Source: JACVRW01 sp963751105 (GTDB lineage: Bacteria > Actinomycetota > Thermoleophilia > Solirubrobacterales > Thermoleophilaceae). From it: a DNA stretch of 64,000 nucleotides. The DNA lies in assembly GCA_963751105.1 (NCBI GenBank), contig CAVVTG010000002.1, forward strand, positions 2,294,001 to 2,358,000, given 5' to 3'. A model generated the notes under the pieces. It was not told where the DNA came from. It saw nothing but the letters and a program-made list of their open reading frames with translations, and did no database searches. Numbering within the stretch: position 1 is the first letter of the stretch; each line of letters opens with the position of its first letter. Shown here in pieces: positions 1 through 7,833 of the stretch. A program made the translations under genes and the position numbers.

Positions 1-136
1 GCCAGCGCAGCTCGTGCAGCGCCGAGGCGGCTTCGGTCCACAACAGCGCCGGGGCCAGCAGCTCCCGCTCGCCCAGTTCCCCGAACCCGGACTCGGAGAG
101 GGATGCCTGAACGGCCACGCTGGCGTCGATGACCAC
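1..136 (-). CDS. PIN-domain toxin, VapC-like (partial, cut by window start)
   Basis: The reverse strand from a GTG at 136 reads VVIDASVAVQ and later LLAPALLWTEAASALHELRW. The opening V-D-A-S and the downstream W-x-E are the usual first acidic blocks of PIN-domain ribonucleases of VapBC toxin-antitoxin modules. Only about 45 residues lie in the window, so the later acidic residues cannot be checked. The GTG starts one base after the stop of the upstream DNA-binding gene (138-383), the tight coupling expected of an antitoxin-toxin pair. VapC toxins cleave tRNA or rRNA; the target here cannot be inferred. Confidence 0.7.
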   Translation of the reverse strand, partial: MVIDASVAVQASLSESGFGELGERELLAPALLWTEAASALHELRW

Positions 137-137
137 G

Positions 138-383
138 TCAGTGAGCGGCTCGCGACCGCCGCACCGCCGCGACCACGTCCGGCATCGGCTCCCCCGTGAC
201 GGTGTGGCGCCATCCCGCGGGGACGGCAAGCGTGTTGGTGCCGGTCAGAGCGTCGAGGTCGCCGGGCTCGATCACGTGCTGAGTGCCCACCTTCGTGGCG
301 GGCAGGCGACCCGCGCGAATCCAGCGCCTGATCGTCTCGGGATCACGTCCAGCGCGGCGAGCCGCCTCCGGCACCGTCAACAT
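138..383 (-). CDS. Helix-turn-helix (MerR/excisionase-type) antitoxin-like protein
   Basis: This 81-residue protein opens MLTVPEAARRAGRDPETIRRWIRAGRLPA, a standard excisionase/MerR-type helix-turn-helix with the I-R-R-W-I-R-x-G-R-L-P recognition region. It lies one base before a PIN-domain gene, so it is read as the DNA-binding antitoxin and autorepressor of a VapBC-like module. The ATG sits only 6 bases after a TAGTAT hexamer (390-395), so the message is probably leaderless. A short TAGT...ACTA inverted repeat overlaps that hexamer and could be the autoregulatory operator (inference). Confidence 0.7.
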   Translation of the reverse strand: MLTVPEAARRAGRDPETIRRWIRAGRLPATKVGTQHVIEPGDLDALTGTNTLAVPAGWRHTVTGEPMPDVVAAVRRSRAAH

Positions 384-389
384 AGTTGG

Positions 390-395
390 ATACTA
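390..395 (-). promoter_or_regulatory. -10-like TAGTAT ahead of the antitoxin gene
   Basis: The reverse strand has TAGTAT ending 6 bases before the ATG at 383. This spacing puts transcription start at or next to the start codon. Confidence 0.5.
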
Positions 396-421
396 CTACA
401 GTCTGGCGGGTGGCCAGGGTG

Positions 422-697
422 TCAGGCGCCGCCGGCCATGGCCGGCAGGATCACGATCGTGTCGCTCTCGGACACGCCGGTGTCGAGGCCGTCGAGCACC
501 CGCACGTCCTCGTCGTTGAGGTAGACGTTGACGTAGCGGTTGAGGCCGCCGTCTTCAGCGAAGAGCTGAGATTCGGTGGCGGGGTGCTCGGAGGCGAGGG
601 CGCGCAGCACCTCGCCCACGCTGGAGCCCTCGGCCTCGACCTCCTTGGCGCCCCCCACGGACCCGCGCAGCACGGGCGGAATCTTGATCTTGCTCAC
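422..697 (-). CDS. cysO: Ubiquitin-like sulfur carrier protein, CysO/MoaD/ThiS family
   Basis: This 91-residue beta-grasp protein carries the CysO signature RYVNVYLNDEDVR in the middle and ends in ILPAMAGGA. CysO of mycobacteria, the best-known relative, ends in AVAGG; its C-terminal glycine is adenylated, converted to a thiocarboxylate and used by CysM to make cysteine. Here one extra alanine follows the Gly-Gly, so the tail would have to be trimmed before activation. It lies 13 bases downstream of a MoeB/MoeZ-type activating enzyme in the same operon. No cysM or JAMM-protease gene is in the window, so cysteine synthesis versus another sulfur-transfer role (molybdopterin, thiamine) is not settled. 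Confidence 0.8.
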   Translation of the reverse strand: MSKIKIPPVLRGSVGGAKEVEAEGSSVGEVLRALASEHPATESQLFAEDGGLNRYVNVYLNDEDVRVLDGLDTGVSESDTIVILPAMAGGA

Positions 698-710
698 AGG
701 CCGCGGCAGC

Positions 711-1895
711 CTATCCGGCGCCGGCGCAGAACGCCTCGTAGTCCGGAAAGACGCCCATCTCCTCGTCGGAGATCTCCCCCGGCTCGCGCGAGCAGATCGG
801 GCAGTCGGGGTCGCGGCGGACCTTGAGCTCGGTGAAGGTGGTGCCGAGTGCGTCGTAGAGGAGGAGACGACCGGCCAGCGGCTCGCCCGCCCCGGTGATC
901 AGCTTGATGACCTCCACCGACTGGAGCAGTCCCATCACGCCCGGCAACACGCCGAGCACGCCGGCGGCGCCGCAGGAGGGTGCGAGCTCGGCCGGCGGCG
1001 GCGTCGGGTAGAGGCAGCGGTAGCAGGGTCCCTCGTAGGGGTGGAAGACCGACACCTGGCCCTCGAACCCGAGGATCGAGGCCGACACCACCGGGATCTG
1101 CTTGCGCACGCTCGCGTCGTTCAGCAGGTAGCGCGTGGGGAAGTTGTCGAGCCCGTCGACCACGACGTCGTAGCCGTCGATGATCTCCATGATGTTCTCG
1201 GCGCCGAGGCGGACCGGGTACTTGTCGACCTTCACGTCCGGGTTGATGTCGTGGATCGAGATCTCGGCCGAGTCGACCTTGGGCACCCCGATGCGGTCGT
1301 TCGAGTGGGCCACCTGGCGCTGGAGGTTCGAGAGATCCACCACGTCGTTGTCGACGATGCCGATCGTGCCCACGCCCGCCGCGGCGAGGTAGAGGGCGGC
1401 GGGCGACCCGAGGCCGCCGGCGCCGAGCAGCAGGACCTTGGCGTCGAGCAGCTTGAGCTGGCCCTCGAGCCCGATCTCGGGCACCAGCATGTGGCGCGAG
1501 TAGCGCTCGCGCTGCTCCGCGCTGAGCGCGCGCGGGACCTCGACCTCATAGCCGCGGTCCTTCCACAGCGTGATGCCGCCGCGCATGGAGGCCACGTCCT
1601 CGTAGCCGAGCAGGTCGGTGAGCGTCTGGGCGGCGAAGGCGGAGCGATTGCCCGAGGCGCAATAGAGGATCACCCGCCGGTCGCGGTCACCGACGGCTCC
1701 CTCGATGCGCGACTCGAGATGAGCGCGCGGGACGTGCACGGCACCCGGGAGGTGCGACTGCTCGAACTCGTGCTGCTCGCGCACATCGACGATCACGGCG
1801 CCATTGCCGTTCTGAGTCAGCTCGTGGACCTCCTTGGGATCCACCTCATCGATCTGCTCCTTGACCTTGCGGAGCAGCTCAGCACCACTGGCCAT
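711..1895 (-). CDS. moeB: Rhodanese-adenylyltransferase fusion, MoeB/MoeZ-like sulfur carrier activating enzyme
   Basis: The 394-residue protein has an N-terminal rhodanese domain (about 15-120; active-site loop YCASGNRS with Cys79) followed by a ThiF/MoeB adenylyltransferase (about 128-370). Visible there are the nucleotide loop GAGGLGS (158-164) and four zinc-type cysteines (C291, C294, C365, C368). It should adenylate the C-terminal glycine of the adjacent CysO-like carrier and, through the rhodanese cysteine, deliver sulfur to it. In MoeZ and eukaryotic MOCS3 the rhodanese is C-terminal, so this domain order is reversed. The ATG has AGAGG upstream and a TATACT -10-like box 43 bases before it, giving a short leader. 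Confidence 0.88.
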   Translation of the reverse strand: MASGAELLRKVKEQIDEVDPKEVHELTQNGNGAVIVDVREQHEFEQSHLPGAVHVPRAHLESRIEGAVGDRDRRVILYCASGNRSAFAAQTLTDLLGYEDVASMRGGITLWKDRGYEVEVPRALSAEQRERYSRHMLVPEIGLEGQLKLLDAKVLLLGAGGLGSPAALYLAAAGVGTIGIVDNDVVDLSNLQRQVAHSNDRIGVPKVDSAEISIHDINPDVKVDKYPVRLGAENIMEIIDGYDVVVDGLDNFPTRYLLNDASVRKQIPVVSASILGFEGQVSVFHPYEGPCYRCLYPTPPPAELAPSCGAAGVLGVLPGVMGLLQSVEVIKLITGAGEPLAGRLLLYDALGTTFTELKVRRDPDCPICSREPGEISDEEMGVFPDYEAFCAGAG

Positions 1896-1937
1896 GTCTA
1901 AACCTCTGAATCCTGGTCGGCTTTCGTTACTTCAAAA

Positions 1938-1943
1938 AGTATA
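1938..1943 (-). promoter_or_regulatory. -10-like TATACT for moeB-cysO
   Basis: The reverse strand reads TATACT in a locally AT-rich patch, leaving a leader of roughly 35 bases that includes an AGAGG ribosome-binding site. No clear -35 was found. Confidence 0.45.
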
Positions 1944-1960
1944 GCCGCGCCCGGAACGGT

Positions 1961-1988
1961 ACCGGGGCGCCCTTTCGAGCGCCCCGGT
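1961..1988. other. 10-bp perfect hairpin between divergent genes
   Basis: ACCGGGGCGC (1961-1970) pairs perfectly with GCGCCCCGGT (1979-1988) around an 8-base loop. It lies between the divergent moeB and histidine-kinase genes, so it cannot end either one. It may be a regulatory structure, or only GC-rich chance. Confidence 0.4.
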
Positions 1989-2059
1989 GGAAGACCCTGA
2001 CCCAGATGTGCGCGGAGGAAGCCGCACGAACATTCTCGTCTCTGGGGGGCCCTGCCGAT

Positions 2060-3073
2060 ATGGGGTCAAGACCCCATTTGACCCGACGCGACGACTCACT
2101 CATCAGCCAGATCGTGGCCGCCAACGTGCTGTTGGTGGTGCTGACTCTGCTGGCGGCCACCCTGGCCGCGGGCCTCGACCTGACGGTGGACGCTCAGCGC
2201 CGGTCGTTCGTGATCCTCGCGTTCGCAATCGTGCTCACGCTGTGCGTGAACCTCTGGATGCTGCAGCGCCGCTTCCGCCCGCTCGAGCGCCTCATCGACC
2301 GAGTCGAGCGGGTCGATCCCGCCGAGGGCTTCGTCCATTCGCTCGATGAACGAGAGCCGGTCACCGAGATCGACCGCCTGTCCTCGTCGTTTCGCCGGCT
2401 GCTCGACCGCGTGGAGGAGGAGCGGCGCCGCTCCGGCACGCTCGTACTGCGCGCGCAGGAGGAGGAGCGCCGCCGCCTCGCCCGCGACCTGCACGACGAG
2501 GTCAACCAGGCGCTCACCGCGATCCTCCTGCGCCTCGAGGCGCTCAGCCAGGACACACCGAGCGAGCGCTCGGGCGAGGTGGCCGAGCTCAAGCGGCTCG
2601 TCAACCAGGCCATGGACGAGTTGCTCAACCTGGCCCGGCAGCTGCGGCCGACGGCGCTCGACGACCACGGTCTGACCACCGCCCTCGAGGGCCAGCTCAA
2701 GCGGTTCGCCGCCCACACCGGAGCCGAGGTGCGGCTGCACCGCAGCGGCGATCCGGACGCGCTGGCCGAGGACGTCCAGACCGCGGTCTACCGCGTGACC
2801 CAGGAGGCGCTGGCCAACGTTGCCCGGCACGCCGGCGCGACCGTCGTGGAGGTCGACCTGGAGGCCGAGGACGGGCGCGTGGGCCTGCGTGTGCGCGACG
2901 ACGGGAATGGCTTCGATACCGGCGCTGTCAACCGGGCGGGAGTCGACGGCTCGGGCGGCCACATGGGCCTGACCGGGATGGCCGAGCGCGCCCGGCTGGC
3001 CGGAGGCGAGCTCGACGTGCGCTCCGCGCCGGGCGGCGGCACGACCGTGAGCTTCCGGATCAGAACCCGGTGA
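2060..3073 (+). CDS. Membrane sensor histidine kinase, NarL-partner (HisKA_3) type
   Basis: Two hydrophobic segments (in the longest reading, residues about 33-56 and 68-86) are followed by a HAMP-like linker. The dimerisation/phosphoacceptor helix with ARDLHDEVNQAL carries the phosphorylated His (H163 of the frame from 2006). A C-terminal HATPase domain has N-box LANVARHAG and G-box DDGNGFD. The short external loop suggests sensing in or near the membrane. The response-regulator gene follows with a 4-base GTGA overlap, so the pair is co-translated. Possible starts are ATG 2006, ATG 2060 and TTG 2078; 2060 is chosen, but the first bases of that reading lie in a perfect inverted repeat, so the true start could be 2078. 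Confidence 0.88.
   Translation: MGSRPHLTRRDDSLISQIVAANVLLVVLTLLAATLAAGLDLTVDAQRRSFVILAFAIVLTLCVNLWMLQRRFRPLERLIDRVERVDPAEGFVHSLDEREPVTEIDRLSSSFRRLLDRVEEERRRSGTLVLRAQEEERRRLARDLHDEVNQALTAILLRLEALSQDTPSERSGEVAELKRLVNQAMDELLNLARQLRPTALDDHGLTTALEGQLKRFAAHTGAEVRLHRSGDPDALAEDVQTAVYRVTQEALANVARHAGATVVEVDLEAEDGRVGLRVRDDGNGFDTGAVNRAGVDGSGGHMGLTGMAERARLAGGELDVRSAPGGGTTVSFRIRTR
2061..2076. promoter_or_regulatory. Inverted repeat TGGGGTC-AA-GACCCCA at the kinase start
   Basis: This is a perfect 7-bp inverted repeat with a 2-base centre overlapping the ATG-2060 reading of the histidine kinase. Its size and position fit an operator; its sequence also resembles GGGGTC-type REP hairpins seen in many bacteria. 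Confidence 0.45.
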
Positions 3074-3705
3074 TCCGGGTCCTGATCGCCGACGATCACG
3101 GGATCGTGCGCTCCGGGCTTCGGATGCTGATCGAGCGTCAGCCGGACATGAGCGTGGTGGCCGAGGCGGTGGACGGCGTCGCCGCCCTTGAGGGCGCTCA
3201 GACCCATCGTCCGGACGTGGCGGTGCTCGATGTCTCGATGCCGCGCATGACCGGGCTGCAGGCTGCGCGCGAGATCCGCTCCCACCTGCCGGACACGCGC
3301 GCCCTGATGCTCACGATGCACGACGACGACCGCTACTTCCTCGAGGGGCTCGAGGCGGGAGCCACCGGCTACGTCCTGAAGCGGGCCGCCGACACCGACC
3401 TGATCGCCGCCCTGCGCAAGGTGGCCGCCGGCCAGATGTTCGTGTCCGGCGACGACCAGAGGGCGCTCGTGGCCGACTGGCTCGAGAGCGGGCGGGCCGA
3501 GCCCGACGATCCGCTCAGCCCTCGCGAGCTCGAGGTGGTCAAGCTCATCGCGGAGGCCTTCACCAACCGCCAGATCGCGGAGACGCTTCGCCTATCGGAG
3601 AAGACGGTGGAGTCGCACCGCGCAAACGTGTTCCGCAAGCTCGGGATGCGCGACCGGGTGGAGATCGTGCGCTACGCGATCCGCCGCGGCCTGATCGAGC
3701 CCTGA
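3070..3705 (+). CDS. NarL/FixJ-family response regulator
   Basis: This 211-residue protein has a receiver domain (1-120) with acidic pocket D8-D9, phosphoacceptor D54 in VLDVSMP, and the K in GYVLKRA. A LuxR-type helix-turn-helix follows (about 145-205: LSPRELEVVKLIAEAFTNRQ, then IAETLRLSEKTVESHRANV). It starts with GTG inside the stop of the upstream kinase gene and is its cognate regulator. The regulon is not evident from the sequence. The 3' end overlaps the tail of the broken AbiEi gene on the other strand by 34 bases. Confidence 0.93.
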   Translation: MIRVLIADDHGIVRSGLRMLIERQPDMSVVAEAVDGVAALEGAQTHRPDVAVLDVSMPRMTGLQAAREIRSHLPDTRALMLTMHDDDRYFLEGLEAGATGYVLKRAADTDLIAALRKVAAGQMFVSGDDQRALVADWLESGRAEPDDPLSPRELEVVKLIAEAFTNRQIAETLRLSEKTVESHRANVFRKLGMRDRVEIVRYAIRRGLIEP

Positions 3706-4590
3706 AGCAGCCGTCTGAGGTCTTCGAGCGTGGCGTCCGGATCCTCGAAGACGTCGTCGAAGGTGTAGCGGCGGAACTCGTCGCCGCGTGAGCGGGCCTC
3801 ACGCTCTCGGCGCCGGTCCTGCTCCCAGGCGTGGCGCGAGCGGTGGTAGCGGTAGCTGTCGAGCTCGACGGTGAGGTGGGCGGTCGGCCAACGGCAGTCG
3901 ACGAAGTGGCTGCCGGTTTTCTTGTTCGTCTGCGGCGGGTCGAGGCCAAAAGCGGCAATGAGGGTGAGGAAGCGGCGTTCCAGGTGGCTCAGGGTTACGT
4001 GGACGTCGCCGCGCATCACGCGGCGCAGCTCGCCGGCGCCGGGGGCGTGGGCCGGCGGCTGAGAGCATCCTCGACCCGCTCAGGAGTGATGTGGTGGCGG
4101 ATGCCGGCTTCGTGGAAGGCGCGCGCGAGCTCGGGCGGTGAGAGGCGAGCGGCGATGGCAACGAGCGTGCACGGCACGGACGTGACGGGTATTCCGCGCC
4201 ACAGGGTGCGGTCGCGTGCGGTGCAGCTCGCGGCGGGCGCGGCGGGTCACGACGCCCTCGATCCGGCGGTTCGTCGGGCGCGGTGACCTCTGGTGGCGGT
4301 GGGCGCCCCTTCACCAGCCCGAGGAGATGAGCGGCGGCGAGCCCGCTGAGAACCGCGCGGTCACCACAGGCAAGGACAGCAGCCAGGTAACGGCTTTCGG
4401 GCGTCGGTGCCGCGTGGCCGACCCTGTACACGCCGCGATAAACCGGGATCAGCAGCCCGGAGCGAATCCGCCGCTCGATCTCCTTGCGCGAGATCGCGGC
4501 CGCCAACAGCTGCCGCCGGGTCACCAGGCCGTGTCGGCGCGACGCCAATCTCGCCAGCCGCTCCTCCACCGTCCCGTTTTTGACCCCCAT
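3672..4590 (-). pseudogene. AbiEi-type antitoxin-domain / DUF559 protein, broken by three frameshifts
   Basis: Read in pieces, the 919 bases give one family-length protein. An N-terminal AbiEi winged-helix (MGVKNGTVEERLARLASRRH to AAHLLGLVKG, then PEVTAP) occupies frame 1. TNRRIEGVVTRRARRELHRT lies in a second frame. LWRGIPVTSVPCTLVAIAAR to HHITPERVEDALSRRP lies in a third. LRRVMRGDVHVTLSHLERRF to the DUF559 endonuclease-like end (DSYRYHRSRHAWEQDRRR) returns to another. Breaks fall near 4274, 4204-4215 and 4025-4045. The total length matches the usual roughly 300 residues, so small indels rather than a large deletion caused it. Either the gene is decayed or the assembly has indels here; neighbouring genes are intact, which favours decay. 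Confidence 0.75.
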
Positions 4591-4608
4591 ACGGGGTACA
4601 AAGCAGGA
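4571..4608. repeat. Copy 1 of a 38-bp interspersed repeat
   Basis: The 8-base left flank GTCCCGTT and 14-base right flank GGTACAAAGCAGGA are identical, at the same 24-base offset, to a copy at 48266-48303. The middle 16 bases differ (6 match), but each copy can fold a short central stem. It overlaps the start of the AbiEi pseudogene and precedes the SCO1-like gene. Confidence 0.55.
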
Positions 4609-4630
4609 TTGCTCCGAGATTCGCCCCCTC

Positions 4631-4636
4631 TAGCCT
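4631..4636 (+). promoter_or_regulatory. -10-like TAGCCT ahead of the SCO1-like gene
   Basis: TAGCCT ends 8 bases before the GTG at 4645, the near-leaderless spacing seen repeatedly in this window. Confidence 0.45.
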
Positions 4637-4644
4637 GCAGCACG

Positions 4645-5262
4645 GTGAACCCGAGGCTGCTGATAGCCCTCTTCCTCATAGCCGTCTTTGCGCTCGGAGC
4701 CATCGCGCTCGTCGCGAACTCGGGAAGCGGCGATGACGGAGACGACATCGCCACCGCCGGCACCCGCTTCGAGGGCGCCATCATGCCCAAGAACCTCCCG
4801 GCTCCCGACTTCGAGCTGACCGACCAGGACGGCGAGCCGATCTCGATGCGCGAGCTGCGCGGCAAGCCGGTGGTGGTCACCTTCCTCTACACCACGTGCG
4901 AGGACAGTTGCCCGGTCCAGGCCCAGACCGTGCGCGGCGCCCTCGACGAGCTCGGCCACGACGTGCCGGCCATCGCGGTGGCGGTGGATCCGCCGCGGGA
5001 CACTCCCGGGCGAGCCCGCGCCTTCCTGTCGGAGCAGCGGGTCCTGGGCCGAATCGACTTCGTTCTCGGTTCGCGCGACGAGCTGCGCCCGCTGTGGGAC
5101 GGCTTCTTCATCCAGCCGCAGTCGGTGACGCAGGAGCACAACGCGCGCTTCACCCTCGTCGACGCCGACGGCTTCCAGCGTGTGGGCTACCCGGGCGCGG
5201 AGGCCACGCCCGAGCGGCTGGCCCACGATCTGCGCATCCTGGAGCGTGAAGCCAGGGGCTGA
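4645..5262 (+). CDS. SCO1/SenC-family membrane-anchored copper/thiol-disulfide protein
   Basis: The 205-residue protein has an N-terminal membrane anchor (about 4-24) and a thioredoxin-fold SCO domain. The copper-binding motif is TTCEDSCP (C85, C89), with the conserved distal His at QEHNAR (H165). SCO proteins deliver copper to, or reduce, the CuA site of cytochrome c oxidase and act outside the membrane. GTG 4645 is chosen because it directly precedes the anchor; the open frame continues upstream only as antisense of the AbiEi pseudogene. No cytochrome oxidase genes are adjacent. Confidence 0.9.
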   Translation: MNPRLLIALFLIAVFALGAIALVANSGSGDDGDDIATAGTRFEGAIMPKNLPAPDFELTDQDGEPISMRELRGKPVVVTFLYTTCEDSCPVQAQTVRGALDELGHDVPAIAVAVDPPRDTPGRARAFLSEQRVLGRIDFVLGSRDELRPLWDGFFIQPQSVTQEHNARFTLVDADGFQRVGYPGAEATPERLAHDLRILEREARG

Positions 5263-5294
5263 AGTCTGGCGCCATCCTTCTCCGACCGGGCGAG

Positions 5295-5300
5295 TAGGAT
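5295..5300 (+). promoter_or_regulatory. -10-like TAGGAT for the rrf2-suf operon
   Basis: TAGGAT ends 10 bases before the first ATG (5311), 13 before the second (5314). No clear -35 was found. Confidence 0.5.
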
Positions 5301-5310
5301 TTGGGCCACG

Positions 5311-5765
5311 ATGATGTTCTCCACGAAGGCCGAGTACGGGGTGCGCGTGATGGCTCACCTCGCCAAGCACAGCGGTGACAGCCCGATCTCACTCGGCTCG
5401 ATAGCCGAGGCCGAGGGCCTCCCGCTCGCCTACCTGGAGCACCTGGTTCAGCGCCTGCGCAAGGCCGAGCTGGTCGAGTCGCGGCGCGGCGCCCACGGCG
5501 GCTACACGCTGGCCCGCCCCGCCGAGCTCATCACCATGGCCGAGGTCGTGCGGGCGCTCGAGGGCGAGATCGCTCCCATCGAGTGCATCAGCGCCGATCC
5601 CGACGGCACGCTGGTATGCGTCCGTGAGGGCGAGGAGGGCCACGTGCCCTGTCCCACCAAGCTTCTGTGGACGCGCGTGCAGGGCTCGATCGTGCGCACG
5701 CTCAATGACATGACGCTGGCCGACCTGACCCGGCCCGCAACCCGAAAGACGGAGACCCTCACCGC

Positions 5766-5769
<4 letters not shown>
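5311..5769 (+). CDS. Rrf2-family Fe-S-sensing transcriptional regulator of the suf cluster
   Basis: This 152-residue winged-helix protein opens MMFSTKAEYGVRVMAHLA, typical of IscR/RsrR/SufR-like Rrf2 regulators. Three cysteines (C92, C103, C114) sit where IscR holds its [2Fe-2S] cluster. It heads the suf genes and overlaps sufC by 4 bases (ATGA), so it most likely senses cluster status and controls the operon. ATG 5311 and 5314 are both possible starts. In many actinobacteria the suf regulator is an ArsR-like SufR; an Rrf2 protein in this place is the alternative arrangement. Confidence 0.9.
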
Positions 5770-6507
<738 letters not shown>

Positions 6508-6518
<11 letters not shown>

Positions 6519-7833
6519 CATCCGTGCGCGCTCGGCCACGCCGAGCGCTTCGCCCAAGCGTTTCGTGGAGGACCGCCGCCGCGCCGCGCTCGAAATCTAC
6601 GAGGCCGAGGAGGTGCCCACCTGGCGCCGCTCTGGCTTCTGGACCACCACGCTGCGCGGCCTCGACCTCGATGCGCTCGAGCCCAAGCGCTACGAGCCCG
6701 CCGACGAGCTGCCCGAGATCGTGCGCGAGGACCTCGGCGACGAGGAGCACGCCGCCCTGATCGTGCAGCACGGCGCCGGCGTGGTTCACACCCACGTCAG
6801 CGACGAGCGGATCATCGTGATGCCGCTCGAGCAGGCCGTGGAGGAGCACCCCGACCTGGTGGAGCCGTACTTCGCCAGGCGGCTGCCCTACGACGAGGGC
6901 AAGTTCCCCGCCGGCACCGCGGCCTTCTGGACCGGCGGCGTGTTCGTGCACGTCCCCAAGAACGTGCAGATCGAGAAGCCGATCCAGGTGGTCTGGCTGA
7001 TCGACGAGCCCGGCACGGCGCAGTGGGCGCACACGTTGGTGGTGGTGGGCGAGCACGCCGAGTGCCGGATCCGCGAGTACTTCCTCGCGCCCGACTTCGA
7101 GGGCCAGGCGCTGCACTCGGGCGCCTTCGAGCTGTACGCGCTCCCCGGCGCCCAGGTCGACCTGGCCCACTACCAGGACTGGGGCTCGGGTGAGGTCTAC
7201 GACCTGTCCACGCGCCGCGTGGACATCGGCCGCGACGCTCGGGTCAAGTGGGTCCCGATCCATCTCGGCGGCCGGCTGACCAAGCAGACGCTCGACATCA
7301 TCACCGCCGAGCCGGGCTCGGACATGCGCCACACCGGCATGTACTTCACCGAGCGCGACGAGCACCTCGACCTGTTCACCTCGGATCGCCATGAGGCCGG
7401 TCACACCACGGGCGACACCGTGTGGAAGGGCGCGCTCACCGGCGACTCGCGCGCCTCCTACGAGGGCCTCATCCACATCATCCCGAAGGCAACCGAGGTG
7501 GACACCTACCTCCAGACCCACCAGATGCTGCTCTCGCCCAAGGCCAAGGGCGACGCGATCCCCTCGCTGATCGTCGAGGTGGACAACGTCAAGGCCTCGC
7601 ACGGCGGCACCGTGGGCGAGCTCGATCCCGAGCAGATCTTCTACATGATGACCCGCGGCATCACGCGCGCCGAGGCCGTGCGGGTGCTCGTGGAGGGCTA
7701 CTTCGAAGAGGTCATCATGCGTCTCGACGACCCCGGCCTCGAGGACCTCGTGCGGCGGCGAATCTCCGAGAAGCTCGCCGGCGCAGAGGACCAGGTACGC
7801 GAGTTCATCGGGGAGCGCGCGGAGGCGTCCTAG
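6508..7833 (+). CDS. sufD: SufD, Fe-S scaffold subunit
   Basis: This 441-residue protein has the SufBD beta-helix core and the C-terminal block KASHGGTVGELDPEQIFYMM, where SufB/SufD family members keep a conserved Lys/Cys-Ser-His-Gly segment. It is called SufD rather than SufB because it lacks the SufB N-terminal half and is clearly different from the full SufB at 10895. A GTG start at 6508 lies within the end of sufC. The product pairs with SufB in the SufBC2D complex. Confidence 0.93.

Noticed and set aside
4216..4644. N-terminal extension of the SCO1-like protein
   Set aside because: The open frame upstream of GTG 4645 is antisense to the AbiEi pseudogene, is not SCO-like and would bury the membrane anchor.
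7422..7832. N-terminal extension of SufS
   Set aside because: It is a frame shadow of sufD; the desulfurase homology starts right after GTG 7833.
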